5,718 nucleotides of DNA, taken from contig CBFDBT010000174.1 in the NCBI GenBank assembly GCA_965603115.1, forward strand, positions 1 to 5,718, written 5' to 3'. The DNA comes from CBFDBT01 sp965603115. GTDB taxonomy: Bacteria; Pseudomonadota; Alphaproteobacteria; Sphingomonadales; Kordiimonadaceae. The notes beneath the pieces are model-generated. The model was not told the DNA's origin, ran no database searches, and saw nothing but the letters and a program-made list of their open reading frames with translations. The first letter of the stretch is position 1; each line of letters opens with the position of its first letter. The position numbers and the translations under genes were made by a program. This document shows positions 1 through 4,518 of the stretch, in pieces.

Positions 1-627
1 AAGTTGCTCTTCAAACCCAGGAATGAAAGACCCTGAACCCAATTCAAGCTGGAAATCTTCTCCAGAACCGCCTTCAAAGGCTTCACCGTCAATTTTACCA
101 ACAAAGTCCATCAACACGGCATTGCCGTTTGCAGCTTTTGTAGTTTTAGCGGCTTTTTCAAAGCGTTTTTGTTGCGCTGCTAGATTGGTACAAAACTCAT
201 CAACAGCTTTGTCGCTAACCGTAGTCGTTAGGCGCTCAAGGGCTGGTGCTTTAAAATCTGAAATATCAACCGTTGGCAAGGCTTCCACTTTAACAGTGAA
301 AGTCATGTCTGAACCCTCTTTAATATCATCAGGATTCACATCGCCAAAATCAATGTCTGGGCGCGCTGCTGGACGGATGTCGTTATCGGCATAAAGTTTT
401 TCAACAGAATCATTAACTGATTCTTGAACAACCTGCCCCATTGCTCGCTCACCATGAAGCTTTTTAAGCAGCGTCAAAGGCGCCTTACCTGGTCTAAAGC
501 CATTCATTTTAACTTTAGTGCGGTATTCATTCAAAATGGTGTTCAAACGCCCATCAATATCTGAGGCGGTTATGATAACTTTATATTCACGGTCTAGACC
601 GCTATTTTGAAGCTCTTCAATTTTCAT
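1..627 (-). CDS. tig: Trigger factor, N-terminal 209 residues (partial, runs off the left edge)
   Basis: Ribosome-associated chaperone and peptidyl-prolyl isomerase that meets nascent chains at the tunnel exit. The frame is open from an ATG at 627-625 to base 1. Residues 1-~115 form the ribosome-binding domain and contain the signature NGFRPGKAPL at about 42-51 (family GFRxGKxP loop that docks on ribosomal protein L23). From about residue 150 the FKBP-type PPIase domain begins, with VLMDFVGKIDGEAFEGG at 171-187 and ELGSGSFIPGFEEQL at 195-209, where the window ends. A complete trigger factor has about 430-490 residues, so the rest of the PPIase domain and the C-terminal arms lie outside. The ribosome-binding site is weak (GAG about 7 nt upstream). 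A tRNA-Leu gene lies 53 nt upstream on the same strand, and I see no convincing terminator between them, so co-transcription is possible. Identification is firm. Confidence 0.96.
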   Translation of the reverse strand, partial: MKIEELQNSGLDREYKVIITASDIDGRLNTILNEYRTKVKMNGFRPGKAPLTLLKKLHGERAMGQVVQESVNDSVEKLYADNDIRPAARPDIDFGDVNPDDIKEGSDMTFTVKVEALPTVDISDFKAPALERLTTTVSDKAVDEFCTNLAAQQKRFEKAAKTTKAANGNAVLMDFVGKIDGEAFEGGSGEDFQLELGSGSFIPGFEEQL

Positions 628-680
628 CGTGAGGCTCTTTGCTAATTCGTGTAAATGTAACCCTGAGACCTCGGATGATT

Positions 681-766
681 TGGTGCGGGCGAGAAGACTC
701 GAACTTCCACACCACAAGGATACTAGAACCTAAATCTAGCGCGTCTACCAATTCCGCCACGCCCGC
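681..766 (-). tRNA. tRNA-Leu (anticodon UAG), CCA encoded
   Basis: Read on the minus strand, the 5' acceptor arm GCGGGCG (766-760) pairs with CGCCCGC (691-685). This is followed by discriminator A (684) and an encoded CCA (683-681). The D-loop sequence AATTGGTAGACGC, the anticodon stem CTAGA/TCTAG around the loop TTTAGGT (734-728), the long class II variable arm and the T-arm containing TTCGAGT are all present. The anticodon is TAG at 732-730, read as UAG, decoding CUA and other CUN leucine codons. The sequence closely resembles E. coli leuW. The 86-nt length is normal for tRNA-Leu. It lies just upstream of tig in the same direction. Confidence 0.97.
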
Positions 767-796
767 ACTTTCATCCGAATTTCTTTTCAATGTGCC

Positions 797-824
797 TTTT
801 TGCTACCTAGGTAAACAGCAAAAA
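797..824. repeat. 8-bp inverted repeat with a nested ACCTAGGT palindrome, upstream of tRNA-Leu
   Basis: TTTTTGCT (797-804) is perfectly complementary to AGCAAAAA (817-824). The 12-nt centre begins with the palindrome ACCTAGGT (805-812). It lies 31-58 bp upstream of the mature tRNA 5' end, where a promoter, operator or processed leader would be. It could be a weak bidirectional stem-loop ending upstream nnr transcripts, because the arms are T-rich and A-rich, but the stem has little GC. Confidence 0.4.
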
Positions 825-853
825 TATTGGCAACACTGAATTGACGCTATCAA
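824..853 (-). promoter_or_regulatory. Candidate sigma-70-type promoter for tRNA-Leu(-tig)
   Basis: On the minus strand TTGATA (853-848) and CAATAT (829-824) are separated by 18 bp. Transcription would start roughly 50 nt before the tRNA 5' end. Both hexamers are only partial matches. An alternative pair is TTGCCA (about 832-827) with CTAGGT 17 bp on, which is weaker at -10. The -35 lies inside the 842-860 dyad. This is a tentative call. Confidence 0.25.
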
Positions 854-860
854 TGCGTCA
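842..860. repeat. Inverted repeat TGACGC-N7-GCGTCA
   Basis: Perfect 6-bp arms TGACGC (842-847) and GCGTCA (855-860) flank a 7-nt centre. No T-run follows on either strand, so it is not a canonical intrinsic terminator. It overlaps the candidate -35 for the tRNA-Leu promoter and could be a protein-binding dyad or simply a small hairpin in the nnr 3' region. Confidence 0.35.
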
Positions 861-910
861 TCAGGAAACTCGCCGCCGCTTATAGCAGCCATTTCTATCA
901 GCACAAGTAC

Positions 911-925
911 TTTCTATTATAGAAA
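911..925. repeat. 15-bp AT-rich dyad TTTCTAT-T-ATAGAAA after nnr
   Basis: Perfect 7-bp arms surround one central base, 17-31 bp beyond the nnr stop codon. As RNA the one-base loop cannot form fully and no U-run follows, so it is a poor terminator. As DNA it is a compact symmetric site. The 767-941 spacer otherwise holds only the other dyads and the candidate tRNA promoter described here; I see no gene in it. Confidence 0.3.
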
Positions 926-941
926 TCGAAACTTTAGTATT

Positions 942-2456
942 TTAGAGCGTTTTTAGGCCCTTTTCTGTCGCTTTTGAAAGGGCTGACGGGATTTCAGTAA
1001 GCAAATCACTGGCTATCATGCCGCGAGAATAGCTTTGAGCCGCTTTTGCGTGCAGCCAAACAGCAGCACAAGCCGAATCAAAGGCCGTTATGCCCTGCCC
1101 CATTAAGGAAGCGACCATACCCGTGAGTATGTCGCCTGTTCCCCCCACAGACAGATGCGATGGCGCATTGCTATTTATAGCGGCCAATCCGCAGGGTGAC
1201 GCAATCACCGTATCTGGGCCTTTGAGAATTATTACAGCACCAGAGCGCTTGGCTGCCGTGCGCGCGGCAGCAAGTTTATCACGACCATAATCTAAATCAG
1301 GAAATAATTTCTGAAACTCCCCCGTATGCGGCGTAAGGACTGCTGGGCCAGTAATAGCTTTAAATAAACTAGCGGGCTGATCAATAAAACTGGTTAAAGC
1401 ATCCGCATCAAGTACGGTTGCTCTTTCCGTTTCAAGAGTTTTTAAAACTAAGTTCCTAGTCTCAATACTGACGCCAGCGCCTGGGCCTATGGCCACGGCT
1501 GTAATACGATCATCTTTTAATCGACTGACAAAGCTATTCTGCTTTGCCATATTGACGACTAATATATCATCCAGTGCTGCTGCTTGTATGTCATAAGTCC
1601 CCTTGGGTGCCATCAGCGTAACGAGACCACTGCCTGTACGAAGAGCTGCCAGTGCCGTTAACCTACAGGCTCCAAGCATGGGCGCCCTACTCCCCAGCAC
1701 CATCACATGGCCGCGGTTATATTTATGCTGCTCAGCCCGTTCAGTCGGCAGTAAGTGACTCCAAAGAGAGGGCCTGTTTTCAAATGTTTTGGCTTTTATA
1801 ATTGCATGACAGGCTGGATTAATTCCAATATCTACGAGATGCACATGGCCTGAGAGTTTGCGTCCCGGATAAAGTAAGTGTCCCGGCTTTTTTCGCTCGA
1901 ACGTGACTGTATGATCAGCCTCTATAACCGCGCCGTTAACAGCACCATTATCGCCTGATAGTCCTGAAGGAACATCAACCGATACAACTAGAGCAGAAGA
2001 TGCATTAATTTCTTTTATGACAGAAGCAGCCGCGCCTTCGATGGCCTTGTTTAAGCCAGCACCAAATAAAGCATCAATAATTAGCGAAACATTTTTTAGG
2101 GATATTTTATTAATGTTCTCGATTTCACTTGGCCACTTATCACGGGCCTCGGCTGCATCACCGCGAAGCTTATCAGCATTGCCCAACTGAGCAACACGAA
2201 CTTCAATGCCCTGCATTGCAAGGCACCTAGCAGCCACATACCCATCGCCGCCATTGTTGCCCGGGCCGCATATGACGAGGATAGTCCCTGCACTGCCCGC
2301 ATCGCGCCAAATAGGTTCCGCGACCTCGGCCACACCGCGCCCGGCACGCTCCATCAAGGTTATACCAGCCGTGCCATGCTCTATTGTATATTTGTCCGCC
2401 TCCGCCATTTCGGCACAGGTAAAAATAGTGGCTGCATTATTCATATGTGGTGTCAT
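942..2456 (-). CDS. nnr: Bifunctional NAD(P)H-hydrate repair enzyme: NAD(P)HX epimerase / ADP-dependent NAD(P)HX dehydratase
   Basis: Repairs hydrated, inactive NADH and NADPH (NADHX, NADPHX). The N-terminal YjeF_N domain epimerises the R and S hydrates, and the C-terminal ribokinase-like domain dehydrates S-NAD(P)HX using ADP (family knowledge). The 504-residue length fits the fused bacterial form. Epimerase part, about 10-225: GPGNNGGDG at 64-72, IIDALFGAGL at 126-135, VSVDVPSGLSGDNG at 158-171 with the conserved Asp161, and TFERKKPGH at 185-193. Dehydratase part, about 235-500: KYNRGHVMVLGS at 245-256, GPGAG at 324-328, DADAL at 350-354, LTPHTGEF at 374-381, LKGPDTVI at 411-418 and SVGGTGDILTGM at 436-447, where Asp442 is the expected catalytic base. 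All key motifs are intact. The ATG at 2456 is preceded by AGAAG about 12 nt upstream; a second Met at codon 5 is possible. It begins 20 bp after the gfa-like stop and is probably in an operon with it. It is cytosolic. Confidence 0.96.
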   Translation of the reverse strand: MTPHMNNAATIFTCAEMAEADKYTIEHGTAGITLMERAGRGVAEVAEPIWRDAGSAGTILVICGPGNNGGDGYVAARCLAMQGIEVRVAQLGNADKLRGDAAEARDKWPSEIENINKISLKNVSLIIDALFGAGLNKAIEGAAASVIKEINASSALVVSVDVPSGLSGDNGAVNGAVIEADHTVTFERKKPGHLLYPGRKLSGHVHLVDIGINPACHAIIKAKTFENRPSLWSHLLPTERAEQHKYNRGHVMVLGSRAPMLGACRLTALAALRTGSGLVTLMAPKGTYDIQAAALDDILVVNMAKQNSFVSRLKDDRITAVAIGPGAGVSIETRNLVLKTLETERATVLDADALTSFIDQPASLFKAITGPAVLTPHTGEFQKLFPDLDYGRDKLAAARTAAKRSGAVIILKGPDTVIASPCGLAAINSNAPSHLSVGGTGDILTGMVASLMGQGITAFDSACAAVWLHAKAAQSYSRGMIASDLLTEIPSALSKATEKGLKTL

Positions 2457-2476
2457 AGGCCTATACTACTTCTTAT

Positions 2477-2893
2477 TTAAGCGGCTGGTACATCATCTGC
2501 AGTGAATGTTTTTTTCATTGAGGTTGGGAAATGTACCCATTCACATTTATTTTCATTCATAGCGCTATGTTTTGGTTCAGGTAGAGGCATTTCTATAAAA
2601 CAGCCACCAGCTACGCCGACAAAACCTTTAAAAACCTCAGCATACCAGTATAAAGTTGTGCCACATTTTGAACAGAAATATCTTTCTTGCTTACCGAAGT
2701 CATTACTGATCTCATACTTTGAAGTTTTACCTGACACTATTGAAAAGCTACTTTCTCGAAAATAACTTTGCATGCCGAAAGCACTGCCCGTTCGCTTTTT
2801 GCAGTTGTTACAATTACAAACCGCATTAACCATTGGCTCTGAATCAAGCTCTACAACACAAGAGCCACAACAACATTCTGCTTTTCTTACCAT
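2477..2893 (-). CDS. GFA / CENP-V domain zinc protein (glutathione-dependent formaldehyde-activating enzyme family, exact role unknown)
   Basis: A 138-residue cytosolic protein with the complete cysteine pattern of the GFA (Mss4-like) fold. It has CCCGSC at 7-12, CNCNNC at 26-31 and CSKCG at 74-78. By analogy with Paracoccus Gfa, Cys7, Cys9, Cys74 and Cys77 would hold a structural zinc, and Cys26, Cys28 and Cys31 the second, exchangeable zinc. The C-terminal PEPKHSAMNENKCEWVHF stretch is also usual for this family. True Gfa proteins are nearer 190 residues and most short members have no proven substrate, so I do not call it formaldehyde-activating. A GTG at 2896 directly precedes the chosen ATG at 2893. 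GAGGA lies 9 nt before the ATG and 6 nt before the GTG, so either could be used. It is followed after 20 bp by nnr on the same strand and is probably co-transcribed. It is divergent from hsp20. Confidence 0.88.
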   Translation of the reverse strand: MVRKAECCCGSCVVELDSEPMVNAVCNCNNCKKRTGSAFGMQSYFRESSFSIVSGKTSKYEISNDFGKQERYFCSKCGTTLYWYAEVFKGFVGVAGGCFIEMPLPEPKHSAMNENKCEWVHFPTSMKKTFTADDVPAA

Positions 2894-2971
2894 CACGTGC
2901 TATCCTCATTATTTCCACCTCCAGCATGCTAGCGAAAGTGGCTGACAGATGGCAAGTAAAAGTGAAGTCAT

Positions 2972-3000
2972 AGTATAAATCTTCTCAAAATTTGATACAA
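2972..3000 (-). promoter_or_regulatory. Candidate promoter for the gfa-nnr transcript
   Basis: On the minus strand TATACT (2977-2972) is a good -10. Exactly 17 bp upstream lies TTGTAT (3000-2995), a poor -35 that keeps only the TTG. The start site would be near 2965, leaving a leader of about 70 nt before the GFA start codon. The -35 lies wholly within the FNR-type box at 2992-3005. Confidence 0.4.
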
Positions 3001-3005
3001 ATCAA
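2992..3005. promoter_or_regulatory. FNR/FixK-type binding site, perfect consensus TTGAT-N4-ATCAA
   Basis: TTGATACAAATCAA matches the FNR consensus (TTGATNNNNATCAA) at all ten defined positions with the right spacing. Alphaproteobacterial FnrL and FixK proteins of the CRP/FNR superfamily recognise the same core. Its centre (2998.5) is 28.5 bp before the first base of the TATACT hexamer at 3027-3032. That puts it near -40.5 to -41.5 of the expected hsp20 start, the class II activator position. The hsp20 promoter has no recognisable -35 of its own, which fits activator dependence. Toward the opposite gfa promoter it covers the -35. The regulator itself is not in the window. Confidence 0.7.
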
Positions 3006-3026
3006 GGTAATTTTGGCCTCCTCGAC

Positions 3027-3032
3027 TATACT
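3027..3032 (+). promoter_or_regulatory. -10 element of the hsp20 promoter (TATACT)
   Basis: TATACT matches five of six bases of the sigma-70 -10 consensus. With usual spacing, transcription starts around 3038-3041, at the foot of the first leader hairpin. No TTGACA-like -35 lies 16-18 bp upstream, and I find no CTTGAAA-type heat-shock sigma -35, so the upstream FNR-type box is the likely substitute. Confidence 0.5.
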
Positions 3033-3040
3033 CTAAAAAT

Positions 3041-3098
3041 GGCGCTCCTCCGTGCCCCGTTTTGTGTATCCTTTAACTCTAACAGGAGACAAAAAATG
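3041..3098 (+). promoter_or_regulatory. Candidate ROSE-like RNA thermometer in the hsp20 leader
   Basis: The predicted 5' untranslated region can fold into two hairpins. Hairpin I pairs GGCGC (3041-3045) with GTGCC (3052-3056) through one G-U pair and has a UCCUCC loop. Hairpin II pairs TGT (3065-3067) with ACA (3089-3091), TCCT (3069-3072) with AGGA (3084-3087) and TTA (3073-3075) with TAA (3080-3082), with an A-G mismatch (3068/3088), a bulged C3083 and an ACUC loop. This buries the Shine-Dalgarno AGGAG (3084-3088) in a helix weakened by a mismatch and a bulge. ROSE elements in front of rhizobial and other proteobacterial hsp20 genes work in that way. I derived this by hand pairing; no covariance or energy calculation was done. 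Confidence 0.55.
3084..3088 (+). promoter_or_regulatory. Shine-Dalgarno AGGAG that fixes the hsp20 start
   Basis: AGGAG ends 7 nt before the ATG at 3096. It selects this ATG over an in-frame ATG at 3039 that has no ribosome-binding site and falls at the predicted transcription start. Confidence 0.85.
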
Positions 3099-3611
3099 AA
3101 ACATTCCATGATCCCTGTCGACTTACAGTTTCTCAAAGGTAATTTGGGCGATCACCGCTTATATTCTGCCTTGCGCGGTGAAATCGATGACCTTTTCCAC
3201 AACTTCTTCAGCAACGCAAAGTCCGAGCAGGTTGCATCATCAAAGAGCAAAATGCTTAGTGATGAAATGTCTGAAAATTTCTTCTTCTTTCCAGACATTG
3301 ATGTGGTGGAAACTGATGAAGAATTAACGCTAACAGCTGAACTCCCCGGCCTGAGCAATGACGATATTGATATCGACTTTAACGATGGCACTTTGACGAT
3401 CAAGGGCGAAAAAACTATTGAACGCGATGAAGAGAAAGAAGATACCCATATTACCGAGCGGCGTTTTGGTAATTTTCTCAGAAGCTACACTTTGCCCCGT
3501 GCTATCGATGCTGATAACATCAAGGCTGATCTGAAAGATGGCGTTTTAAGCGTAACCGTGCCCAAGATAGAAGATAATGTGACAAAAGCACATCGCATCA
3601 TCGTAAAATAA
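3096..3611 (+). CDS. Small heat-shock protein, Hsp20/alpha-crystallin family
   Basis: ATP-independent holdase chaperone of 171 residues that keeps unfolding proteins soluble in the cytosol, usually as a large oligomer. The N-terminal arm (1-~62) contains a DDLFHNFF stretch at 31-38 and a Ser/Lys-rich linker. The alpha-crystallin domain spans about 63-157, with PDIDVVETDEELTLTAELPGL at 66-86, an acidic loop at 107-117, ERRFGNFLRSYTLP at 121-134 and the hallmark ADLKDGVLSVTVPK at 144-157. The C-terminal tail has an IIV (I-x-V type) motif at 168-170, which normally docks on neighbouring dimers. The start at 3096 is set by AGGAG 7 nt upstream; reading from 3039 would add 19 non-family residues encoded by the leader. 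Regulation appears double: an FNR-type box at the promoter and a leader hairpin masking the ribosome-binding site. A strong terminator follows 22 bp after the stop, so it is a single-gene unit. It resembles IbpA-type proteins but I do not assign a symbol. Confidence 0.95.
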   Translation: MKHSMIPVDLQFLKGNLGDHRLYSALRGEIDDLFHNFFSNAKSEQVASSKSKMLSDEMSENFFFFPDIDVVETDEELTLTAELPGLSNDDIDIDFNDGTLTIKGEKTIERDEEKEDTHITERRFGNFLRSYTLPRAIDADNIKADLKDGVLSVTVPKIEDNVTKAHRIIVK

Positions 3612-3633
3612 CGTCATTAAATTAAACAACAAA

Positions 3634-3670
3634 TGGTGCCGAAGACATAATCTTCGGTGCCAATTATTTT
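3634..3670 (+). terminator. Intrinsic terminator of hsp20
   Basis: A 12-bp stem (T3634-A3645 with T3651-A3662, including two G-U pairs) closes a CATAA loop and is followed by ATTATTTT. It begins 22 bp after the hsp20 stop. The tail is A-interrupted but the stem is strong. Confidence 0.85.
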
Positions 3671-3732
3671 AGCTGACCAGATTATAATAGAACAACCCTA
3701 AGAAGATATTTGCGACCCACATAAAATGTGAT

Positions 3733-3748
3733 ATAGATGCTCATCTAT
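3733..3748. repeat. Perfect 16-bp dyad ATAGATG-CT-CATCTAT upstream of the secreted-protein gene
   Basis: Seven-base arms surround a 2-bp centre. A further GATAT (3730-3734) / ATATC (3751-3755) pair gives partial outer symmetry. The 2-nt centre argues against an RNA hairpin and for a DNA site for a dimeric protein. It lies 83 bp before the ATG at 3831, where an operator or activator site could sit, just upstream of a weak -35 candidate TTGTTC at 3761-3766. The rest of 3671-3830 shows no gene and no strong promoter. Confidence 0.4.
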
Positions 3749-3830
3749 TCATATCGTAGCTTGTTCAGTTGCATATTAATCTAATAAGTATGTATTGCGT
3801 TTCATATAAAAAAGAAAATAGGGAGCTATC

Positions 3831-4376
3831 ATGTCACTTAAAAAATATATTCTGAGCCTTGCCTGCACTTTAATCTTTATGACTCCTGCTGGTTATGCAG
3901 AAAGTGAGAGTAATGCCACCAAAATTGCGCGGGCGATGAGCGCCGCCCCCGATGGCATCTCCGCCAAGGCCACCATCATGGATATGGACGGCTCTATACT
4001 GCGTGAAGGCGACAACGGCTGGACCTGTGTTCCAGGCGTAAGTCTTATCCCAATGGATAACCACCCTATATGCCATGACGAAACTTGGTCGCGCTGGTTT
4101 AAAGCAATGGCAGTTGGTGAACCTTTTTCTACTGATGTAGTTGGCTATTCATATATGCTAATGGGTGATGCAATGGTTAATAATGATAACCCAGCAGCTA
4201 CCGATCAAAATGATGGTGGCAACTGGGTTCAGGAAGGGCCGCATTTAATGCTTCTCATGCCATCCACTGAAATCCTAGAGGGTTTACCTCGGGACCCTTA
4301 TAATGGTGGACCATATGTGATGTGGGATAAGACCCCCTTAGTACATGTGATGGTGCCACTTGGCAAAATGCACTAG
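3831..4376 (+). CDS. Secreted protein of unknown function
   Basis: 181 residues with a clear Sec signal peptide: positive MSLKKY, hydrophobic core ILSLACTLIFMTPA, and likely cleavage after GYA at residue 23. The mature part of about 158 residues has no transmembrane segment and should be periplasmic or exported. Visible features are MSAAPDGISAKATIMDMDG at 36-54, NGWTCVPG at 62-69, SYMLMGDAMVNNDNPAATDQ at 107-126, GPHLMLLMP at 136-144 and DPYNGGPYVMWDKTPLVHVMVP at 155-176. It has only two mature cysteines, Cys66 and Cys81, which could form one disulfide. The evenly spread Gly/Pro/Trp motifs look like a compact conserved domain, and I have the impression of an uncharacterised family seen in environmental proteobacteria. 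I cannot name a domain or a substrate. The start is supported by GGGAG at 3821-3825, 5 nt before the ATG. It is a single-gene unit with a strong terminator 18 bp downstream. Confidence 0.9.
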   Translation: MSLKKYILSLACTLIFMTPAGYAESESNATKIARAMSAAPDGISAKATIMDMDGSILREGDNGWTCVPGVSLIPMDNHPICHDETWSRWFKAMAVGEPFSTDVVGYSYMLMGDAMVNNDNPAATDQNDGGNWVQEGPHLMLLMPSTEILEGLPRDPYNGGPYVMWDKTPLVHVMVPLGKMH

Positions 4377-4394
4377 AAACATGAGACTTTAGTG

Positions 4395-4427
4395 AAGGGC
4401 ATCCATAAGCAATGGGTGCCCTTTTTT
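4395..4427 (+). terminator. Intrinsic terminator of the secreted-protein gene
   Basis: A 12-bp stem, AAGGGCATCCAT (4395-4406) with ATGGGTGCCCTT (4412-4423), has a single G-U pair and an AAGCA loop and runs into six Ts (4422-4427). This is a textbook Rho-independent terminator. It insulates the downstream glycosyltransferase gene. Confidence 0.95.
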
Positions 4428-4459
4428 ATATGTCAGGGCATAAAAGCAGGGACTTATTG

Positions 4460-4516
4460 ATGAAACCTTTTAAAGCTCATAAAAGCCTTGTAGGCTTGCA
4501 CATTATACAGGGCTAA
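4460..4516 (+). CDS. Putative 18-residue leader peptide upstream of the glycosyltransferase
   Basis: The ATG at 4460 is preceded by AGGGA (4448-4452) with a 7-nt spacer. The frame reads MKPFKAHKSLVGLHIIQG and stops with TAA at 4514-4516, 2 nt before the next start codon. It spans a small hairpin (4483-4497) and the downstream Shine-Dalgarno (4509-4512). The spacing suggests translational coupling or a leader-type control. There is no run of one amino acid to suggest classical amino-acid attenuation. An ORF this short can occur by chance, and no homology is claimed. Confidence 0.3.
   Translation: MKPFKAHKSLVGLHIIQG
4483..4514 (+). promoter_or_regulatory. Two mutually exclusive helices over the glycosyltransferase ribosome-binding site
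   Basis: Helix A pairs AAGCCT (4483-4488) with AGGCTT (4492-4497) across a TGT loop and leaves the Shine-Dalgarno free. Helix B pairs AGCCTTGTA (4484-4492) with TACAGGGCT (4506-4514) over nine pairs with one G-U, and masks the AGGG Shine-Dalgarno (4509-4512). Both use bases 4484-4492, so only one can form. This is hand-derived and not energy-scored. Confidence 0.35.
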
Positions 4517-4518
4517 CA

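Noticed and set aside
662..676. Inverted repeat CCTGAG/CTCGG between tRNA-Leu and tig as a terminator.
   Set aside because: The arms need a bulge, the loop would be about 2 nt and no T-run follows on the minus strand, so it cannot work as an intrinsic terminator.
841..853. Second FNR-like box TTGACGCTATCAA near tRNA-Leu.
   Set aside because: The spacing is TTGA-N5-TCAA, one base shorter than the required N6, so it is unlikely to bind an FNR/FixK dimer in the usual way.
2502..2765. Open frame on the plus strand opposite the GFA-family gene, and similar open frames opposite tig, nnr and hsp20.
   Set aside because: They lie antisense to genes with clear family motifs, show no recognisable motif and are low-complexity shadow translations.
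3039..3095. Longer Hsp20 starting at the in-frame ATG at 3039, possibly leaderless because it coincides with the predicted transcription start.
   Set aside because: It has no ribosome-binding site. The added 19 residues do not look like an Hsp20 N-terminus and are encoded by the hairpin-forming leader, while the ATG at 3096 has an ideal AGGAG. A leaderless product cannot be fully excluded.
3683..3688. Perfect TATAAT as a promoter for the secreted-protein gene.
   Set aside because: No -35-like hexamer lies 16-18 bp upstream, the sequence is part of a short AT palindrome directly after the hsp20 terminator, and it is about 140 bp from the start codon. Not enough to call.
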